A stretch of DNA of 64,000 bases from Actinomycetospora termitidis (GCF_030286555.1 NZ_JASVWF010000004.1:124001-188000), one strand, 5' to 3'. Positions 20,712 to 31,848 are shown, numbered from the stretch's first letter. A program made the numbers and translations. Notes: a model not told the origin generated them from the sequence alone.

Positions 20712-21154
20712 GTGGTGTGGACGATGAGCACGTCGGTCGGGGCCTTGCGCGAGATGCCCTGCGGCACCGAGCCGAGCAGGCGTCCGGAGAGGCTGTTCAG
20801 GCCGCGGTTGCCGATGACGAGCAGGTCGGCCTTGCGGTCGGTGACGACGTCGGTGACGACCTCGATCGGGTCGCCCTCCTTCGCCACGGTCTCGACCTCG
20901 CCCACGCCCTTGGCCGACGCGCGCTCCTTCGCGTCGCGCAGCGCCTCCTCGGCGGGGGTGGAGCCGACGACGTGGTAGGCGGCGTCCTCACCGAGCTGCT
21001 GCTCGGCGGACCCGGTGTTCTTCGCGGGGTGGTAGGCGCTGATGATCAGCAGGGTGGCACCCGCGTCGGCGGCGACGACGGCCGCGCGGTCGACGGCGCG
21101 GAAGGAGGAGTCGGACCCGTCCGTACCGACGGCGACGAGCTGGTAGGCGCCCAT
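20708..21154 (-). CDS. Universal stress protein (UspA family, ATP-binding type)
   Basis: Single-domain Usp of 148 residues. It opens with AVGTDGSDSSFRAVDRA and carries the ATP-binding GNRGLNSLSGRLLGSVP loop near the C-terminus. Its 3' end overlaps an adenylate cyclase gene, so stress and cAMP signalling may be linked here. Mycobacterial Usp proteins that bind cAMP are known, which makes the pairing suggestive. Confidence 0.92.
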   Translation of the reverse strand: MGAYQLVAVGTDGSDSSFRAVDRAAVVAADAGATLLIISAYHPAKNTGSAEQQLGEDAAYHVVGSTPAEEALRDAKERASAKGVGEVETVAKEGDPIEVVTDVVTDRKADLLVIGNRGLNSLSGRLLGSVPQGISRKAPTDVLIVHTT

Positions 21155-21244
21155 GGTGATGCTCCGATTCTGGCGGTCGCGTCCCGCCCGACGACGGAAC
21201 GAGCGGGAGTCGCGGATGGTAACGCGGTGCTCCGTTCGGACCTG

Positions 21245-22450
21245 CTAGTACCCGTTCTGGTCGATTCGATCGCCACCGGCACCCAGAAGTGATCCGGCGA
21301 TCAGGTGACGGCGCAAGCGGGGGGACAGGTGGACGAACACCGAGAGCATCGCCCGCATCGAGCCCCGGACGTCGTCGTGCGCGCCCAGGTAGGCCCGCTG
21401 GGCCTCCGGCGGGACGCTGAAGAACCGCTCGAAGAACTCGGGCACCTCGGCCGACGGCATCCGCAGCAGCACGTCCAGGCCGCGGCGCCGCATGACGTGC
21501 ACGGCGGACGCGGCCCGTCCGCCGACCGCTCGACCGGCGGCGTCGAGGACGTCTCCATGATCCGGTCGAGTGGCCAGGGCATCCGCCAGTCGAGTGGCCG
21601 TGGCGAGGGAGCGCGTCACGGAGTAGCCGGTGGCCGGGTGGACGAGGGGTACGGCGGCGCCGAGGGGGACGACGCCGGTGGGGGAGCGGTGCGCCGGCGT
21701 GTCCACCGGGAAGCGGACGTGCTCGACGCGCGACCGGTCGTCGAGCGGGATCTCCCCGGGACGCAGGCCGTGCGCGACGAGGCGGTGCCGCAGCCGTTCC
21801 GTCAGCTCGCGCAGCGGCAGGCCCGGCCGGCGGGCGAGCGAGGTCTCCTCGAGCAGCCAGTCGTCGCCGCCGAGCGGGATCGCGTAGAGGAACGTCGGCC
21901 AGCCCGCACGGCCGTGCGACGGCCGCCAGTCCATGAACGTGAGCCGCCCGCCGGTGACCCGCCGGGCGACCGCGGAGGGCACCACGACCCCCACCGCCGT
22001 CTGCTCGGCCGCACGCCCCACCCGGCGTCGGGAACGGGAGAGGGCCTGGGTGGCGCCGGTGGCGTCCAGGACCAGCCCGCCCGGCACCCGGCGCCCGTCG
22101 TCGAGCACCGCCGCGCGCTCGCGCCCGCCCTCGACGCCGACCACACGGCCCGCGACGACGGCGACGGCGTCGTGGCGCAGCGCGGCCTGCAACGCGGGGG
22201 TGTCGAGGACGGCGTACGAGCCGGTCAGCCGGTGGGTGCGCCGTGCGATCGCCCACACCGGGGCCGAGGCGGCCACCACGGACGGGTCGAGGGCGTCCGG
22301 CCCGGTGACGGGCACCTCGTCGCCCCAGGAGCCGTAGGTCTGGCGCCAGGTCCGGTCGGGGTGCGGGTCGACCAGCGTCACCGCGAGACCACGACGGGCA
22401 CAGGCCCGCGCCGCCGACCACCCGGCGGGTCCTCCGCCCGCGACGATCAC
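21245..22450 (-). CDS. FAD-dependent lycopene cyclase family protein
   Basis: Likely cyclises the ends of lycopene to ionone rings. The product is about 401 residues. The dinucleotide-binding IVAGGGPAGWSAARA is at the N-terminus, followed by TYGSWGDEVP, LTFMDWRP and FLYAIPLGGDDWLLEETSLA, all hallmarks of the CrtL-type family. The start is uncertain. GTG at 22448-22450 is used here. A CTG at 22460-22462 overlaps the upstream stop (CTGA) and would add four residues. No crtB, crtI or crtE lies nearby. Confidence 0.82.
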   Translation of the reverse strand: MIVAGGGPAGWSAARACARRGLAVTLVDPHPDRTWRQTYGSWGDEVPVTGPDALDPSVVAASAPVWAIARRTHRLTGSYAVLDTPALQAALRHDAVAVVAGRVVGVEGGRERAAVLDDGRRVPGGLVLDATGATQALSRSRRRVGRAAEQTAVGVVVPSAVARRVTGGRLTFMDWRPSHGRAGWPTFLYAIPLGGDDWLLEETSLARRPGLPLRELTERLRHRLVAHGLRPGEIPLDDRSRVEHVRFPVDTPAHRSPTGVVPLGAAVPLVHPATGYSVTRSLATATRLADALATRPDHGDVLDAAGRAVGGRAASAVHVMRRRGLDVLLRMPSAEVPEFFERFFSVPPEAQRAYLGAHDDVRGSMRAMLSVFVHLSPRLRRHLIAGSLLGAGGDRIDQNGY

Positions 22451-22458
22451 GTCGGCGT

Positions 22459-22857
22459 TCAGAGTCCGCCGTTCTCCCGCTGCTCCGCCTCCCACGCGGC
22501 GAGCCTCTCGCGATCGGCCTTGGCCCGCGCGTTCCAGTCCCGCATCGCCTGGGGGTAGCCGGTCACCTGGACGTCGTACACCGGCACCTTGCACCGGCGG
22601 GCGAGCTTCTCCGCGGCCCGCGGCGTGCCCACCCGGCGCCGCGTCCACTCGCCGTCCTGGGCCACGGCGACGACCGTGGTGTCGGTGGCGGTGGTCTCCG
22701 GCTCGACGAAGAACTCCACCCCGGTGCGGGTGCTCGCGAAGAGGCGCAGGTGCTCGAGATCGGCCGGGCCGCCCTCGCGGTCGAGGACCTGACGGCGCCC
22801 GTCCGCGCCGAGCCCGGACGACCCGGATCCGCGGCGAAACCAGCTGAACAGGCCCAT
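22459..22857 (-). CDS. Conserved hypothetical protein
   Basis: A 132-residue soluble protein starting MGLFSWFRRGSGSSG, with a basic N-terminus and a charged C-terminal helix (RDWNARAKADRERLAAWEAE). No catalytic motif or named domain is recognised. It overlaps or abuts the lycopene cyclase gene and is divergent from the ABC-F gene. Confidence 0.75.
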   Translation of the reverse strand: MGLFSWFRRGSGSSGLGADGRRQVLDREGGPADLEHLRLFASTRTGVEFFVEPETTATDTTVVAVAQDGEWTRRRVGTPRAAEKLARRCKVPVYDVQVTGYPQAMRDWNARAKADRERLAAWEAEQRENGGL

Positions 22858-22933
22858 ACGTCCCAGTATCCCCGGCCGGTGTGAAGAATCCCTACATCGC
22901 CACCGGGCGGGAGGGTGCGGTCGACGCCTCGCC

Positions 22934-22947
22934 TACACTGGACTCCT

Positions 22948-22950
<3 letters not shown>
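22934..22950 (+). promoter_or_regulatory. -10 element and leaderless start of the ABC-F gene
   Basis: TACACT (22934-22939) is a good actinobacterial -10. The GTG start codon at 22948 falls 9 bases after its last base, exactly where transcription would begin. No ribosome-binding site precedes the GTG, so the mRNA is probably leaderless. Confidence 0.55.
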
Positions 22951-24570
<1,620 letters not shown>

Positions 24571-24752
24571 GCGGCCGTTGATCGTCGAACAGCCTTGATG
24601 ACCTGGACGGATGCCGGATTGGTCCGCCCGGACGGATCTCGCTCCGATCGGCCCAACCGCTCACCGATCATGTGGAATGTGCCGTGGCGCACAGTGCCGC
24701 TGGCGATCATCATGGGTCGACCGGGCACCGTCCGGGAGAGGGGTGGATGACC

Positions 24753-24965
24753 ATGGCCGACCTGAAGAAGGGCGCCCGCATCACGGGCGACCAGCGCGAC
24801 AAGCTCGCGACGGACCTGAAGAAGAAGTACGAGAAGGGGGCGAGCATCCGCTCGCTCGCGGAGTCCACGGGCCGGTCGTACGGCTTCGTGCACCGGGTGC
24901 TCTCCGAGTCCGGGGTCACGCTGCGCGGGCGCGGCGGCGCCACGCGCACGAAGAAGACCTCCTGA
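24753..24965 (+). CDS. Small helix-turn-helix protein
   Basis: A 70-residue basic protein. The HTH segment GASIRSLAESTGRSYGFVHR is followed by VLSESGVTLRGRGGATR and a lysine tail. GGGAGAGGGG (24734-24743) favours the ATG at 24753 over an ATG 6 bp upstream. It matches the position of Rv1473A beside the ABC-F gene. Near-identical proteins occur across actinobacteria. DNA binding is probable but targets are unknown. A weak GCCCG/CGGGC hairpin lies about 25 bp downstream. Confidence 0.85.
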   Translation: MADLKKGARITGDQRDKLATDLKKKYEKGASIRSLAESTGRSYGFVHRVLSESGVTLRGRGGATRTKKTS

Positions 24966-25194
24966 CGGCGCGCCGCCGCTGACCCGGGCCCGTCCACCAG
25001 CGGGCGGGCCGGGCCGGTGTCGCACGTCTGCTCGCCCTGCGCGAACTCCCCCGGGTGATCGCGCGTCGCCGCGCCCCGCGGCGGATACTCGGCGGTCGGA
25101 CCGGCGGACCACCACCCGCCGAGGCCGTTCGGGCGCCGCTTGACCTCAACCATCGTCGAGGTCGCACGCTCGGAGCCGGGTCCGAGCGAACGGG

Positions 25195-27099
25195 GTGAGT
25201 GGCGTGGAGAACGCCTGGATGTTGATGATGTCGATGTCGCAGGGCGAGAAGCTGCCGCGGTCGGTGCCGAAGGGCACGCTGCCGCGCATCTGGCGCTTCG
25301 CGGCCGCGCACCACCGGATGCTCTACGGCTTCCTCGCGCTGACCACGGTGTCCGCGGTGATCGCGGTGGGCGTGCCCGTCCTCGCCGGCCGGGTCGTGGA
25401 CGCGATCGTCAACCGCACGGGCCTGGCCACGGTCGTCTGGATCGCGGCGGCCATCGCCGGCCTCGCGATCGCCGACGCGCTGCTCGGGCTGGCCGAGCGC
25501 TGGATGAGCTCCCGCATCGGCGAGGGGCTGATCTACGACCTGCGTCGCGCGGTGTTCGGGCACGTGCAGTCGATGCCGGTCGCCTTCTTCACCCGGACCC
25601 GCACCGGGTCGCTCGTCAGCCGGCTGAACAACGACGTCATCGGGGCGCAGCGGGCCTTCACCTCGACGCTGTCCGGCCTCGTCACCAACGTCATCCAGCT
25701 GGTGCTGACCGTCGCGGTGATGGTCACCCTGGCCTGGCAGATCACCCTGCTCGCCCTGGTCCTGCTGCCGATCTTCATCCTCCCCGCTCGCCGGATGGGC
25801 CGCACCATCGCGGCACTGCAACGGGAGTCCGCGAACCTGAACGCGGCCATGACGGGGCAGATGACCGAGCGCTTCTCCGCGGGCGGCGCCACCCTGGTCA
25901 AGCTGTTCGGGCGCCCCGAGGCCGAGGCCGCCGAGTTCGGCGACCGCGCCGACCGGGTCCGCGGCATCGGGGTGCGCACCGCGATGGCCAACCGCGTGTT
26001 CATGACGAGCCTGACGCTGGTCAGCGCCCTCGCCCAGGCCATGGTCTACGGGGTCGGCGGGTGGCTCGCCTTCACCGGGCGGATCGAGGCCGGCACCGTG
26101 GTGAGCCTCGCCCTGCTGCTCACCCGGCTCTACGGTCCGCTGACCCAGCTCGCGAACGCCCGCGTCGACGTCATGAGCGCGCTGGTGAGCTTCGAGCGGG
26201 TCTTCGAGGTGCTGGACCTGGAGCCCTCGATCACGCAGCGCCCGGACCCGCGGCCTCTCCCCGCGACCCCTCTCGGGGTGCGGCTGCGCGACGTCCGGTT
26301 CACCTACCCGGACGCGTCGACGGTGTCGCTCGCGAGCCTGGAGGAGGTCGCGACCCTCGACCACACCGAGAACCACGAGGTGCTGCACGGCGTGGATCTC
26401 GAGGTGGCGCCGGGGCGGATGCTCGCCCTGGTCGGCCCGTCGGGGGCTGGCAAGTCCACGATCGCCTCGCTGGTCCCACGTCTCTACGACGTGGACTCGG
26501 GCGCGGTGGAGGTGGGCGGGGCGAGCGCAGCGACGGGGGAGGCGACGCCGGGCGCCTGGACCGACATCCGCGACCTGTCGTTCGCCGACCTGCGCGGGGC
26601 CGTCGGCGTGGTCACGCAGGACGGCCACCTCTTCCACGACACCGTCGCGGGCAACCTGCGCTACGCGAAGCCGGAGGCGACCGACGCCGAGCTGGTTACC
26701 GCCCTGGAACGGGCCCGCCTGGGGCCGCTGCTGCGCGGCCTGCCCGAGGGTCTGCAGACCGTGATCGGCGAGCGCGGCTACCGCCTCTCCGGCGGGGAGC
26801 GTCAGCGTCTGACGATCGCGCGCCTGCTGCTCGCCGCCCCACGGGTGGTCATCCTCGACGAGGCCACGGCCCACCTGGACTCCGAGTCCGAGGTCGCGGT
26901 CCAGGAGGCGCTGGCCGAGGCCCTGGTGGGGCGCACGGCGATCGTCATCGCGCACCGGCTCTCGACGATCCGCAGCGCGGACACGATCGCCGTGGTCGAG
27001 GACGGCCGGGTCGTCGAGCAGGGATCGCACGAGGTCCTGCTGGCCCGGGCGGGGCGCTACGCCGACCTCCACCACACCCAGTTCGCCCCCGCCGCATGA
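25195..27099 (+). CDS. ABC exporter, fused membrane and ATPase domains
   Basis: Type IV (multidrug/lipid-type) half exporter of 634 residues that should work as a homodimer in the membrane. Six hydrophobic helices lie in residues ~35-330. The ATPase domain has GPSGAGKST (about residue 415), the Q-loop VTQDGHLFHDTV, signature LSGGERQRLTIARLL (about 532) and Walker B VVILDEATAHLD. A 20-30 residue insertion rich in acidic residues sits between the membrane and ATPase domains. The substrate is unknown. The 229-bp gap upstream holds no gene. Confidence 0.92.
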   Translation: MSGVENAWMLMMSMSQGEKLPRSVPKGTLPRIWRFAAAHHRMLYGFLALTTVSAVIAVGVPVLAGRVVDAIVNRTGLATVVWIAAAIAGLAIADALLGLAERWMSSRIGEGLIYDLRRAVFGHVQSMPVAFFTRTRTGSLVSRLNNDVIGAQRAFTSTLSGLVTNVIQLVLTVAVMVTLAWQITLLALVLLPIFILPARRMGRTIAALQRESANLNAAMTGQMTERFSAGGATLVKLFGRPEAEAAEFGDRADRVRGIGVRTAMANRVFMTSLTLVSALAQAMVYGVGGWLAFTGRIEAGTVVSLALLLTRLYGPLTQLANARVDVMSALVSFERVFEVLDLEPSITQRPDPRPLPATPLGVRLRDVRFTYPDASTVSLASLEEVATLDHTENHEVLHGVDLEVAPGRMLALVGPSGAGKSTIASLVPRLYDVDSGAVEVGGASAATGEATPGAWTDIRDLSFADLRGAVGVVTQDGHLFHDTVAGNLRYAKPEATDAELVTALERARLGPLLRGLPEGLQTVIGERGYRLSGGERQRLTIARLLLAAPRVVILDEATAHLDSESEVAVQEALAEALVGRTAIVIAHRLSTIRSADTIAVVEDGRVVEQGSHEVLLARAGRYADLHHTQFAPAA

Positions 27100-27260
27100 T
27101 CACCGTCGGTGAGGTTGTCGGGGGTCCGTGATACGCCAGACACCGACGGCGCGAACCCCTGCACCTCGTGGGGGCCGCGTGTAGCGTCGTTCGGCGTGCC
27201 TCACGGGACCCGTGGGACGCACGTGATCACCCACGAGTACCGAGGGGAGATGAGGCACGG

Positions 27261-28649
27261 ATGGCCGCTCCCGCGCTCGAGCTCGACCCCGCGGCGCCGG
27301 TCCCGGACCGCGCGGCCGCCGCCGCGTACGTCGCGTCGGTGTGCTTCAAGCACGGGCCTCCGCGACTGCTGGGCGCCGAGCTGGAATGGCTCGTGCGGTC
27401 GGCCTGGCGGCCGGCCGATCCCGTGGACCCGGCGCAGCTGCTGCGCGTCCTCGGCCCGCACGCCCCGGGCACCCTGCGTTCCTCCGTCCCCACCGTGACC
27501 GGCGCGCCGCCTCCGCCGCAGGCCGCCCGGGCTCCGGAGCCGCTCCCGTCCGGGAGCGACGTCACCGTCGAGCCCGGTGGTCAGGTCGAGATCGCCACCC
27601 CTCCCGTCGCGAGCCTGTCCGAGCTGGTCAGCGCGGTCAGCGCCGACACCGCCGCGATCCGGGAACGGCTGGCCACCGAGGGCCTCACCCTCGTCGACCG
27701 CGCCGCCGACCCGCTCCGTCCTCCCCGCCGCCTGCTGCGCGTCCCGCGCTACGCGGCCATGGAGGCGGCCTTCGACCGCGTCGGGCCGCACGGTCGGACC
27801 ATGATGTGCTCCACCTCCGCGGTCCAGCTCTGCGTGGACGCGGGGGAGGGGACGGCGGTCGCCGACCGCTGGCGGGCCCTGCACGAGATCGGCCCGGCCC
27901 TGGTCGGGATGTTCGCGAACTCGCCCGCGGTGCACGGCCACCGCACCGGGTGGAAGTCGTCACGCATGGCGGCCTGGCTCTCGCTCGACCCGGAGCGCAC
28001 GCGTCCGCCGCGCGGGCTCGGCGACGACCCGGCCGTCGAGTGGGCCGAGCGGGCCCTCGCCACGTCCCTGCTCTGCGTCCGGCGTCACGGGCACTGGAAC
28101 GCCCCGCCGGCCGTGACGTTCGGTGACTGGATCGACGGTCACGGTGGCCTCGACGTGGCACCCACGTGGGACGACCTCGACTACCACCTGACGACGCTGT
28201 TCCCGCCGGTCCGCCCGCACGGGCACGTCGAGATCCGCTACGTCGACCAGCAGCCCGGCGGCGAGTGGGCCGTGCCCCTCGCCGTGATCACGGCGCTGCT
28301 GGCCGACCCGCGCACCCTCGACGCGGCCCGCGAGGCCGCGGCGCCGGTCGCCGACCGGTGGGTGGCCGCGGCACGCCACGGCCTGGCGGACCCGGCCCTG
28401 CAGCGCGCCGCCGCCCGGCTGGTCGACCTCGCCCACCGCGCCCTGGCCACCACCGACCCCGCGCTCGCGACGCTGGTCGGCGAGGTGGCCGAGCGGCGGG
28501 TGCTGCGGGGCCGCTGCCCGGCCGACGACCCGACCGTCGAACCCGGCGAGGGCGAGCTCGGACCCGCCGTCGAGAACCCGTACCCGTCCCCCCGCGACCC
28601 GGACGACCACCCGGACCACCCGGCCCTCCCCGGAGGCGATCCCGCATGA
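27261..28649 (+). CDS. egtA: Ergothioneine pathway glutamate-cysteine ligase EgtA
   Basis: Joins glutamate and cysteine to make gamma-glutamylcysteine, the sulfur donor for EgtB. It is a GCS2-type ligase of 462 residues with GAELEWLVR near the N-terminus, EPGGQVEIATPP, MMCSTSAVQL and the GWKSSRMAAWLSLDP region. The ATG at 27261 is preceded by GAGG. First gene of the ergothioneine operon; the stop overlaps egtB (ATGA). Confidence 0.94.
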   Translation: MAAPALELDPAAPVPDRAAAAAYVASVCFKHGPPRLLGAELEWLVRSAWRPADPVDPAQLLRVLGPHAPGTLRSSVPTVTGAPPPPQAARAPEPLPSGSDVTVEPGGQVEIATPPVASLSELVSAVSADTAAIRERLATEGLTLVDRAADPLRPPRRLLRVPRYAAMEAAFDRVGPHGRTMMCSTSAVQLCVDAGEGTAVADRWRALHEIGPALVGMFANSPAVHGHRTGWKSSRMAAWLSLDPERTRPPRGLGDDPAVEWAERALATSLLCVRRHGHWNAPPAVTFGDWIDGHGGLDVAPTWDDLDYHLTTLFPPVRPHGHVEIRYVDQQPGGEWAVPLAVITALLADPRTLDAAREAAAPVADRWVAAARHGLADPALQRAAARLVDLAHRALATTDPALATLVGEVAERRVLRGRCPADDPTVEPGEGELGPAVENPYPSPRDPDDHPDHPALPGGDPA

Positions 28650-29986
28650 CCCGTTACCCCGACGACCTGCGCGTCCGGCTGGCCGAGGAGCTGGCCGCGG
28701 CCCGGCGCCGCACCCAGGTCCTCACCGACGCCGTCGACGACGTCGAGCTGACCCGCCAGCACTCGCCGCTGATGTCACCCCTGCACTGGGACGTCGCGCA
28801 CATCGCGAACATGGAGGACTTCTGGCTGGTCCGACGCGCGAGCCCCGGCGAGGAGCCGACGCCAGGCGTCCGCGAGGACCTCGACCACCTCTACGACGCG
28901 TTCACCAACCCGCGGGCCGGCCGCCCGGAGCTCCCGCTGCTCGACCCGGTCGCGGCGCGCGCGTACGGCTCGACGGTCCGCGAGCGGACCCTCGAGATCC
29001 TCGAGGAGGCCGGCGCCGACGGCCGCGCGCTGCTCGAGGACGGCTTCGTCTACGGGATGATCGCCCAGCACGAGCAGCAGCACGTCGAGACGATGCTCGC
29101 CACGCACCAGCTGCGGCAGGGCCCGCAGGCCCTGCACGCCGACCCGCCGCCGCGCTCGGAGCTCGCCGCCGAGCTGATCGGCACCGAGGTGTTCCATGCC
29201 GGCGGTCGGTTCACGATGGGCGTCGACGCGGTCGGACCCGACGTGTACGCCCTGGACAACGAACGGCCGGCGCACGCCGTCGAGGTCGCGCCCTTCCACC
29301 TCGACGCCGTGCCGACCACCAACGGTGAGTACGCCCGCTTCGTCGACGATGGCGGGTACGCCCGCCGCGAGCTGTGGTCCGACGCCGGCTGGGAGCACAT
29401 CACCGCCGAGGGCTGGTCCGCGCCGATGACGTGGGAGCAGGTCGCCGGCGCCTGGCACCGCACGAGCTTCGGCGAGCGCCAGGCGATCGCCGACGTCGCC
29501 GACCAGCCCGTGATGCACGTGTGCTTCCACGAGGCCGCCGCCTACGCCCGGTGGGCCGGCAAGCGCCTGCCCACCGAGGTGGAGTGGGAGTACGCGGCGC
29601 GGTTCGACCCGGCGTCGGGCACCACGCGGCGCTTCCCGTGGGGCGACGACGAGCCGACCCCGGAGCTCGCGAACCTGGACCAGCGTCACCTGCAGCCGGC
29701 GCCGGTCGGGGCGTACCCGAAGGGCGCCTCGCCCCTCGGGGTGCACCAGCTGGTCGGCGACGTGTGGGAGTGGCTGGACTCCGGGTTCGAGGGCTACCCG
29801 GGGTTCGCGCCGTTCCCGTACAAGGAGTACTCCGAGGTCTTCTTCGGCGGCGATTTCCGGATGCTGCGCGGCTCCTCGTTCGGCGTGGGCACGATCAACG
29901 CCCGCACCACGTTCCGGAACTGGGATCTGCCGATCCGCCGGCAGATCTTCTCCGGGTTCCGGCTCGCCCGGTCCGCCGAGGCCTGA
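28646..29986 (+). CDS. egtB: Hercynine oxygenase EgtB
   Basis: Non-heme iron enzyme that couples hercynine with gamma-glutamylcysteine and oxygen to form the sulfoxide. The product is 446 residues: an N-terminal DinB-like domain and a C-terminal formylglycine-generating-like domain. Iron ligands are H52 (DVAHIANMEDFW), H142 and H146 (QHEQQHVETM). The C-terminal part contains RFTMGVDAVG, WAGKRLPTEVEWEYAARF and GSSFGVGTINARTTFRNWD. It is coupled to egtA by a 4-bp overlap; egtC follows after 5 bp. Confidence 0.96.
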   Translation: MTRYPDDLRVRLAEELAAARRRTQVLTDAVDDVELTRQHSPLMSPLHWDVAHIANMEDFWLVRRASPGEEPTPGVREDLDHLYDAFTNPRAGRPELPLLDPVAARAYGSTVRERTLEILEEAGADGRALLEDGFVYGMIAQHEQQHVETMLATHQLRQGPQALHADPPPRSELAAELIGTEVFHAGGRFTMGVDAVGPDVYALDNERPAHAVEVAPFHLDAVPTTNGEYARFVDDGGYARRELWSDAGWEHITAEGWSAPMTWEQVAGAWHRTSFGERQAIADVADQPVMHVCFHEAAAYARWAGKRLPTEVEWEYAARFDPASGTTRRFPWGDDEPTPELANLDQRHLQPAPVGAYPKGASPLGVHQLVGDVWEWLDSGFEGYPGFAPFPYKEYSEVFFGGDFRMLRGSSFGVGTINARTTFRNWDLPIRRQIFSGFRLARSAEA

Positions 29987-29991
29987 CGCCC

Positions 29992-30744
29992 GTGTGCCGA
30001 CACCTGGGCCACGTGGGCCCGCGGCCGGTCACCCTCGCCTCGCGGGTGACCGAGCCGCCGCACTCCCTGCTCGTGCAGTCCTACGCCCCCGCCGACATGC
30101 GCGGCGGGGGCACGGTCAACGCCGACGGCTTCGGCGTCGGCTGGTACTCCGACACCGGACCGCACTCCTACCGCTCGCCGGTCCCGATGTGGACCGACGG
30201 CTCCTTCCTCGACCTGGCCACCGCGATCTCCTCGCCCGCGTTCGTGGCGGCGGTGCGCTCGGCCACCGTCGGGATGCCGGTCTCGACCGGGGCGTGCGCC
30301 CCGTTCCGCGACGGCGACCGCGTGTTCAGCCACAACGGCGTCGTCCGCGGCTGGCCCGGGTCCCTGCGCGACCTCGCCGCCGAGCTCGACCCCGAGACGC
30401 TGATGACCCTCGACGCACCGACCGACTCGGCCGTGCTCTGGGCGCTCGTGCGGCGTCGGCTGGACGCGGGGAAGGACCCCGCCGACGCGGTGGCCGACGT
30501 CATCACGCGCACGCTGGACGCCGCGCCCGGCTCCCGGCTGAACCTGATGCTGCTGACGACCGGCCCGGCGGGAGAGCCGACCCTCGTGGCCACCGCCGTC
30601 GACCACGCCCTGTCCTACCTCGCCGACGACGAGGGCGTGACCGTGGCCTCGGAGCCGCTCGACGACCGCGCGTGGACCCCGGTCGACGACCGCCGGCTCG
30701 TCGTCACCCGCGACGCCGCGACCGTCGCCGTCACCGCCCTCTAG
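29992..30744 (+). CDS. egtC: Gamma-glutamyl-hercynylcysteine sulfoxide amidohydrolase EgtC
   Basis: Class II glutamine-amidotransferase-like (Ntn) hydrolase that removes glutamate from the EgtB product. The product is 250 residues. The N-terminal nucleophile is Cys2 (MCRHLGHVG), and NADGFGVGWY and FSHNGVVRGWPG are conserved. The GTG at 29992 places the cysteine directly after the initiator. It lies in tandem between egtB and egtD. Confidence 0.94.
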   Translation: MCRHLGHVGPRPVTLASRVTEPPHSLLVQSYAPADMRGGGTVNADGFGVGWYSDTGPHSYRSPVPMWTDGSFLDLATAISSPAFVAAVRSATVGMPVSTGACAPFRDGDRVFSHNGVVRGWPGSLRDLAAELDPETLMTLDAPTDSAVLWALVRRRLDAGKDPADAVADVITRTLDAAPGSRLNLMLLTTGPAGEPTLVATAVDHALSYLADDEGVTVASEPLDDRAWTPVDDRRLVVTRDAATVAVTAL

Positions 30745-30829
30745 GGCGCTCCTGATCCGTTCCCGATGACGTGAACCAGGCCTGCCCCGAGACGGGTCGG
30801 CCGCAACCGATCGGACGTGAACTCCCGCC

Positions 30830-31846
30830 GTGACCACCCCGCACGGAACCCTCCCGACGCTCGACGTCCATCTCACCGAGGCCGACGCCGACGCCGCCCT
30901 GCGCGCGGACGCGCGCCGGGGCCTGACCTCGACCCCGAAGGTCCTGCGCCCCCAGTGGCTCTACGACGCCCGTGGCTCCGAGCTGTTCGAGCAGATCACG
31001 GCGTTGCCGGAGTACTACCCGTTCACCGCCGAGCGCGAGGCGCTCGCCGGGGGCGCGGACGAGATCGCCCGGATCGCGGGGGCGGACACCTTCGTCGAGC
31101 TCGGCTCGGGGTCGTCGACCAAGTCGACGCTCCTGCTCGACGCGATGTCGCGCACCGGCGAGCTGCGCCACTACGTCCCGGTGGACGTGTCGGCGGCGGC
31201 GCTCGAGGAGGCGGTGCCCGGGCTCGTCGCGGGCTACCCGGACCTCGAGGTGCACGGGGTGGTCGGCGACTTCACCGCCGACCTGCGCAGCATCCCGCAG
31301 GTCGGCCGCCGCCTCGTCGTGCTGCTCGGGGGCACGATCGGCAACTTCGAGCCCGAGGAGCGCCGGGCCTTCCTCGACGCGCTGTCCGACGCGCTCGTCC
31401 CCGGTGAGCACTTCCTCGTCGGGACCGACCTGGTCAAGGACGAGGCGACCCTGGTCGCGGCCTACGACGACGCCGCGGGCGTGACCGCGGAGTTCGAGCT
31501 GAACGCGCTCACGGTGCTGAACCGGGTGCTCGGGGCGGACTTCGACGTCGAGGGCTTCGACTACCTCGCCGTCTGGGTCCCGCAGTCGAGCCGGATCGAG
31601 ATGCGGGTGCGCGCCCGGCGGGCGATGACGGTGCAGGTGCCCGCGCTCGACCTCGTCGTGGAGTTCGCGGACGGCGAGGAGATGCGCACCGAGATCTCCA
31701 CGAAGTTCACCCGCGCCGGCATCGCCGGTGAGCTCGACGCGGCCGGGTTCGACGCCGTCGGCTGGTTCACCGACCCCGGCGAGCGGTTCGGGCTGACGCT
31801 GGCCCGCCGGAGACGGAGCGGAGCGGAGCCCGACCAGGAGCGCTAG
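30830..31846 (+). CDS. egtD: L-histidine N-alpha-methyltransferase EgtD
   Basis: Trimethylates histidine to hercynine with S-adenosylmethionine. The product is 338 residues. RGSELFEQITALPEYYPFTA and the SAM-binding ELGSGSSTKSTLLL (about residue 90) are diagnostic, followed by GGTIGNFEPEERRAFL. The GTG start at 30830 has no strong ribosome site. An 85-bp gap separates it from egtC. Confidence 0.95.
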   Translation: MTTPHGTLPTLDVHLTEADADAALRADARRGLTSTPKVLRPQWLYDARGSELFEQITALPEYYPFTAEREALAGGADEIARIAGADTFVELGSGSSTKSTLLLDAMSRTGELRHYVPVDVSAAALEEAVPGLVAGYPDLEVHGVVGDFTADLRSIPQVGRRLVVLLGGTIGNFEPEERRAFLDALSDALVPGEHFLVGTDLVKDEATLVAAYDDAAGVTAEFELNALTVLNRVLGADFDVEGFDYLAVWVPQSSRIEMRVRARRAMTVQVPALDLVVEFADGEEMRTEISTKFTRAGIAGELDAAGFDAVGWFTDPGERFGLTLARRRRSGAEPDQER

Positions 31847-31848
31847 TC

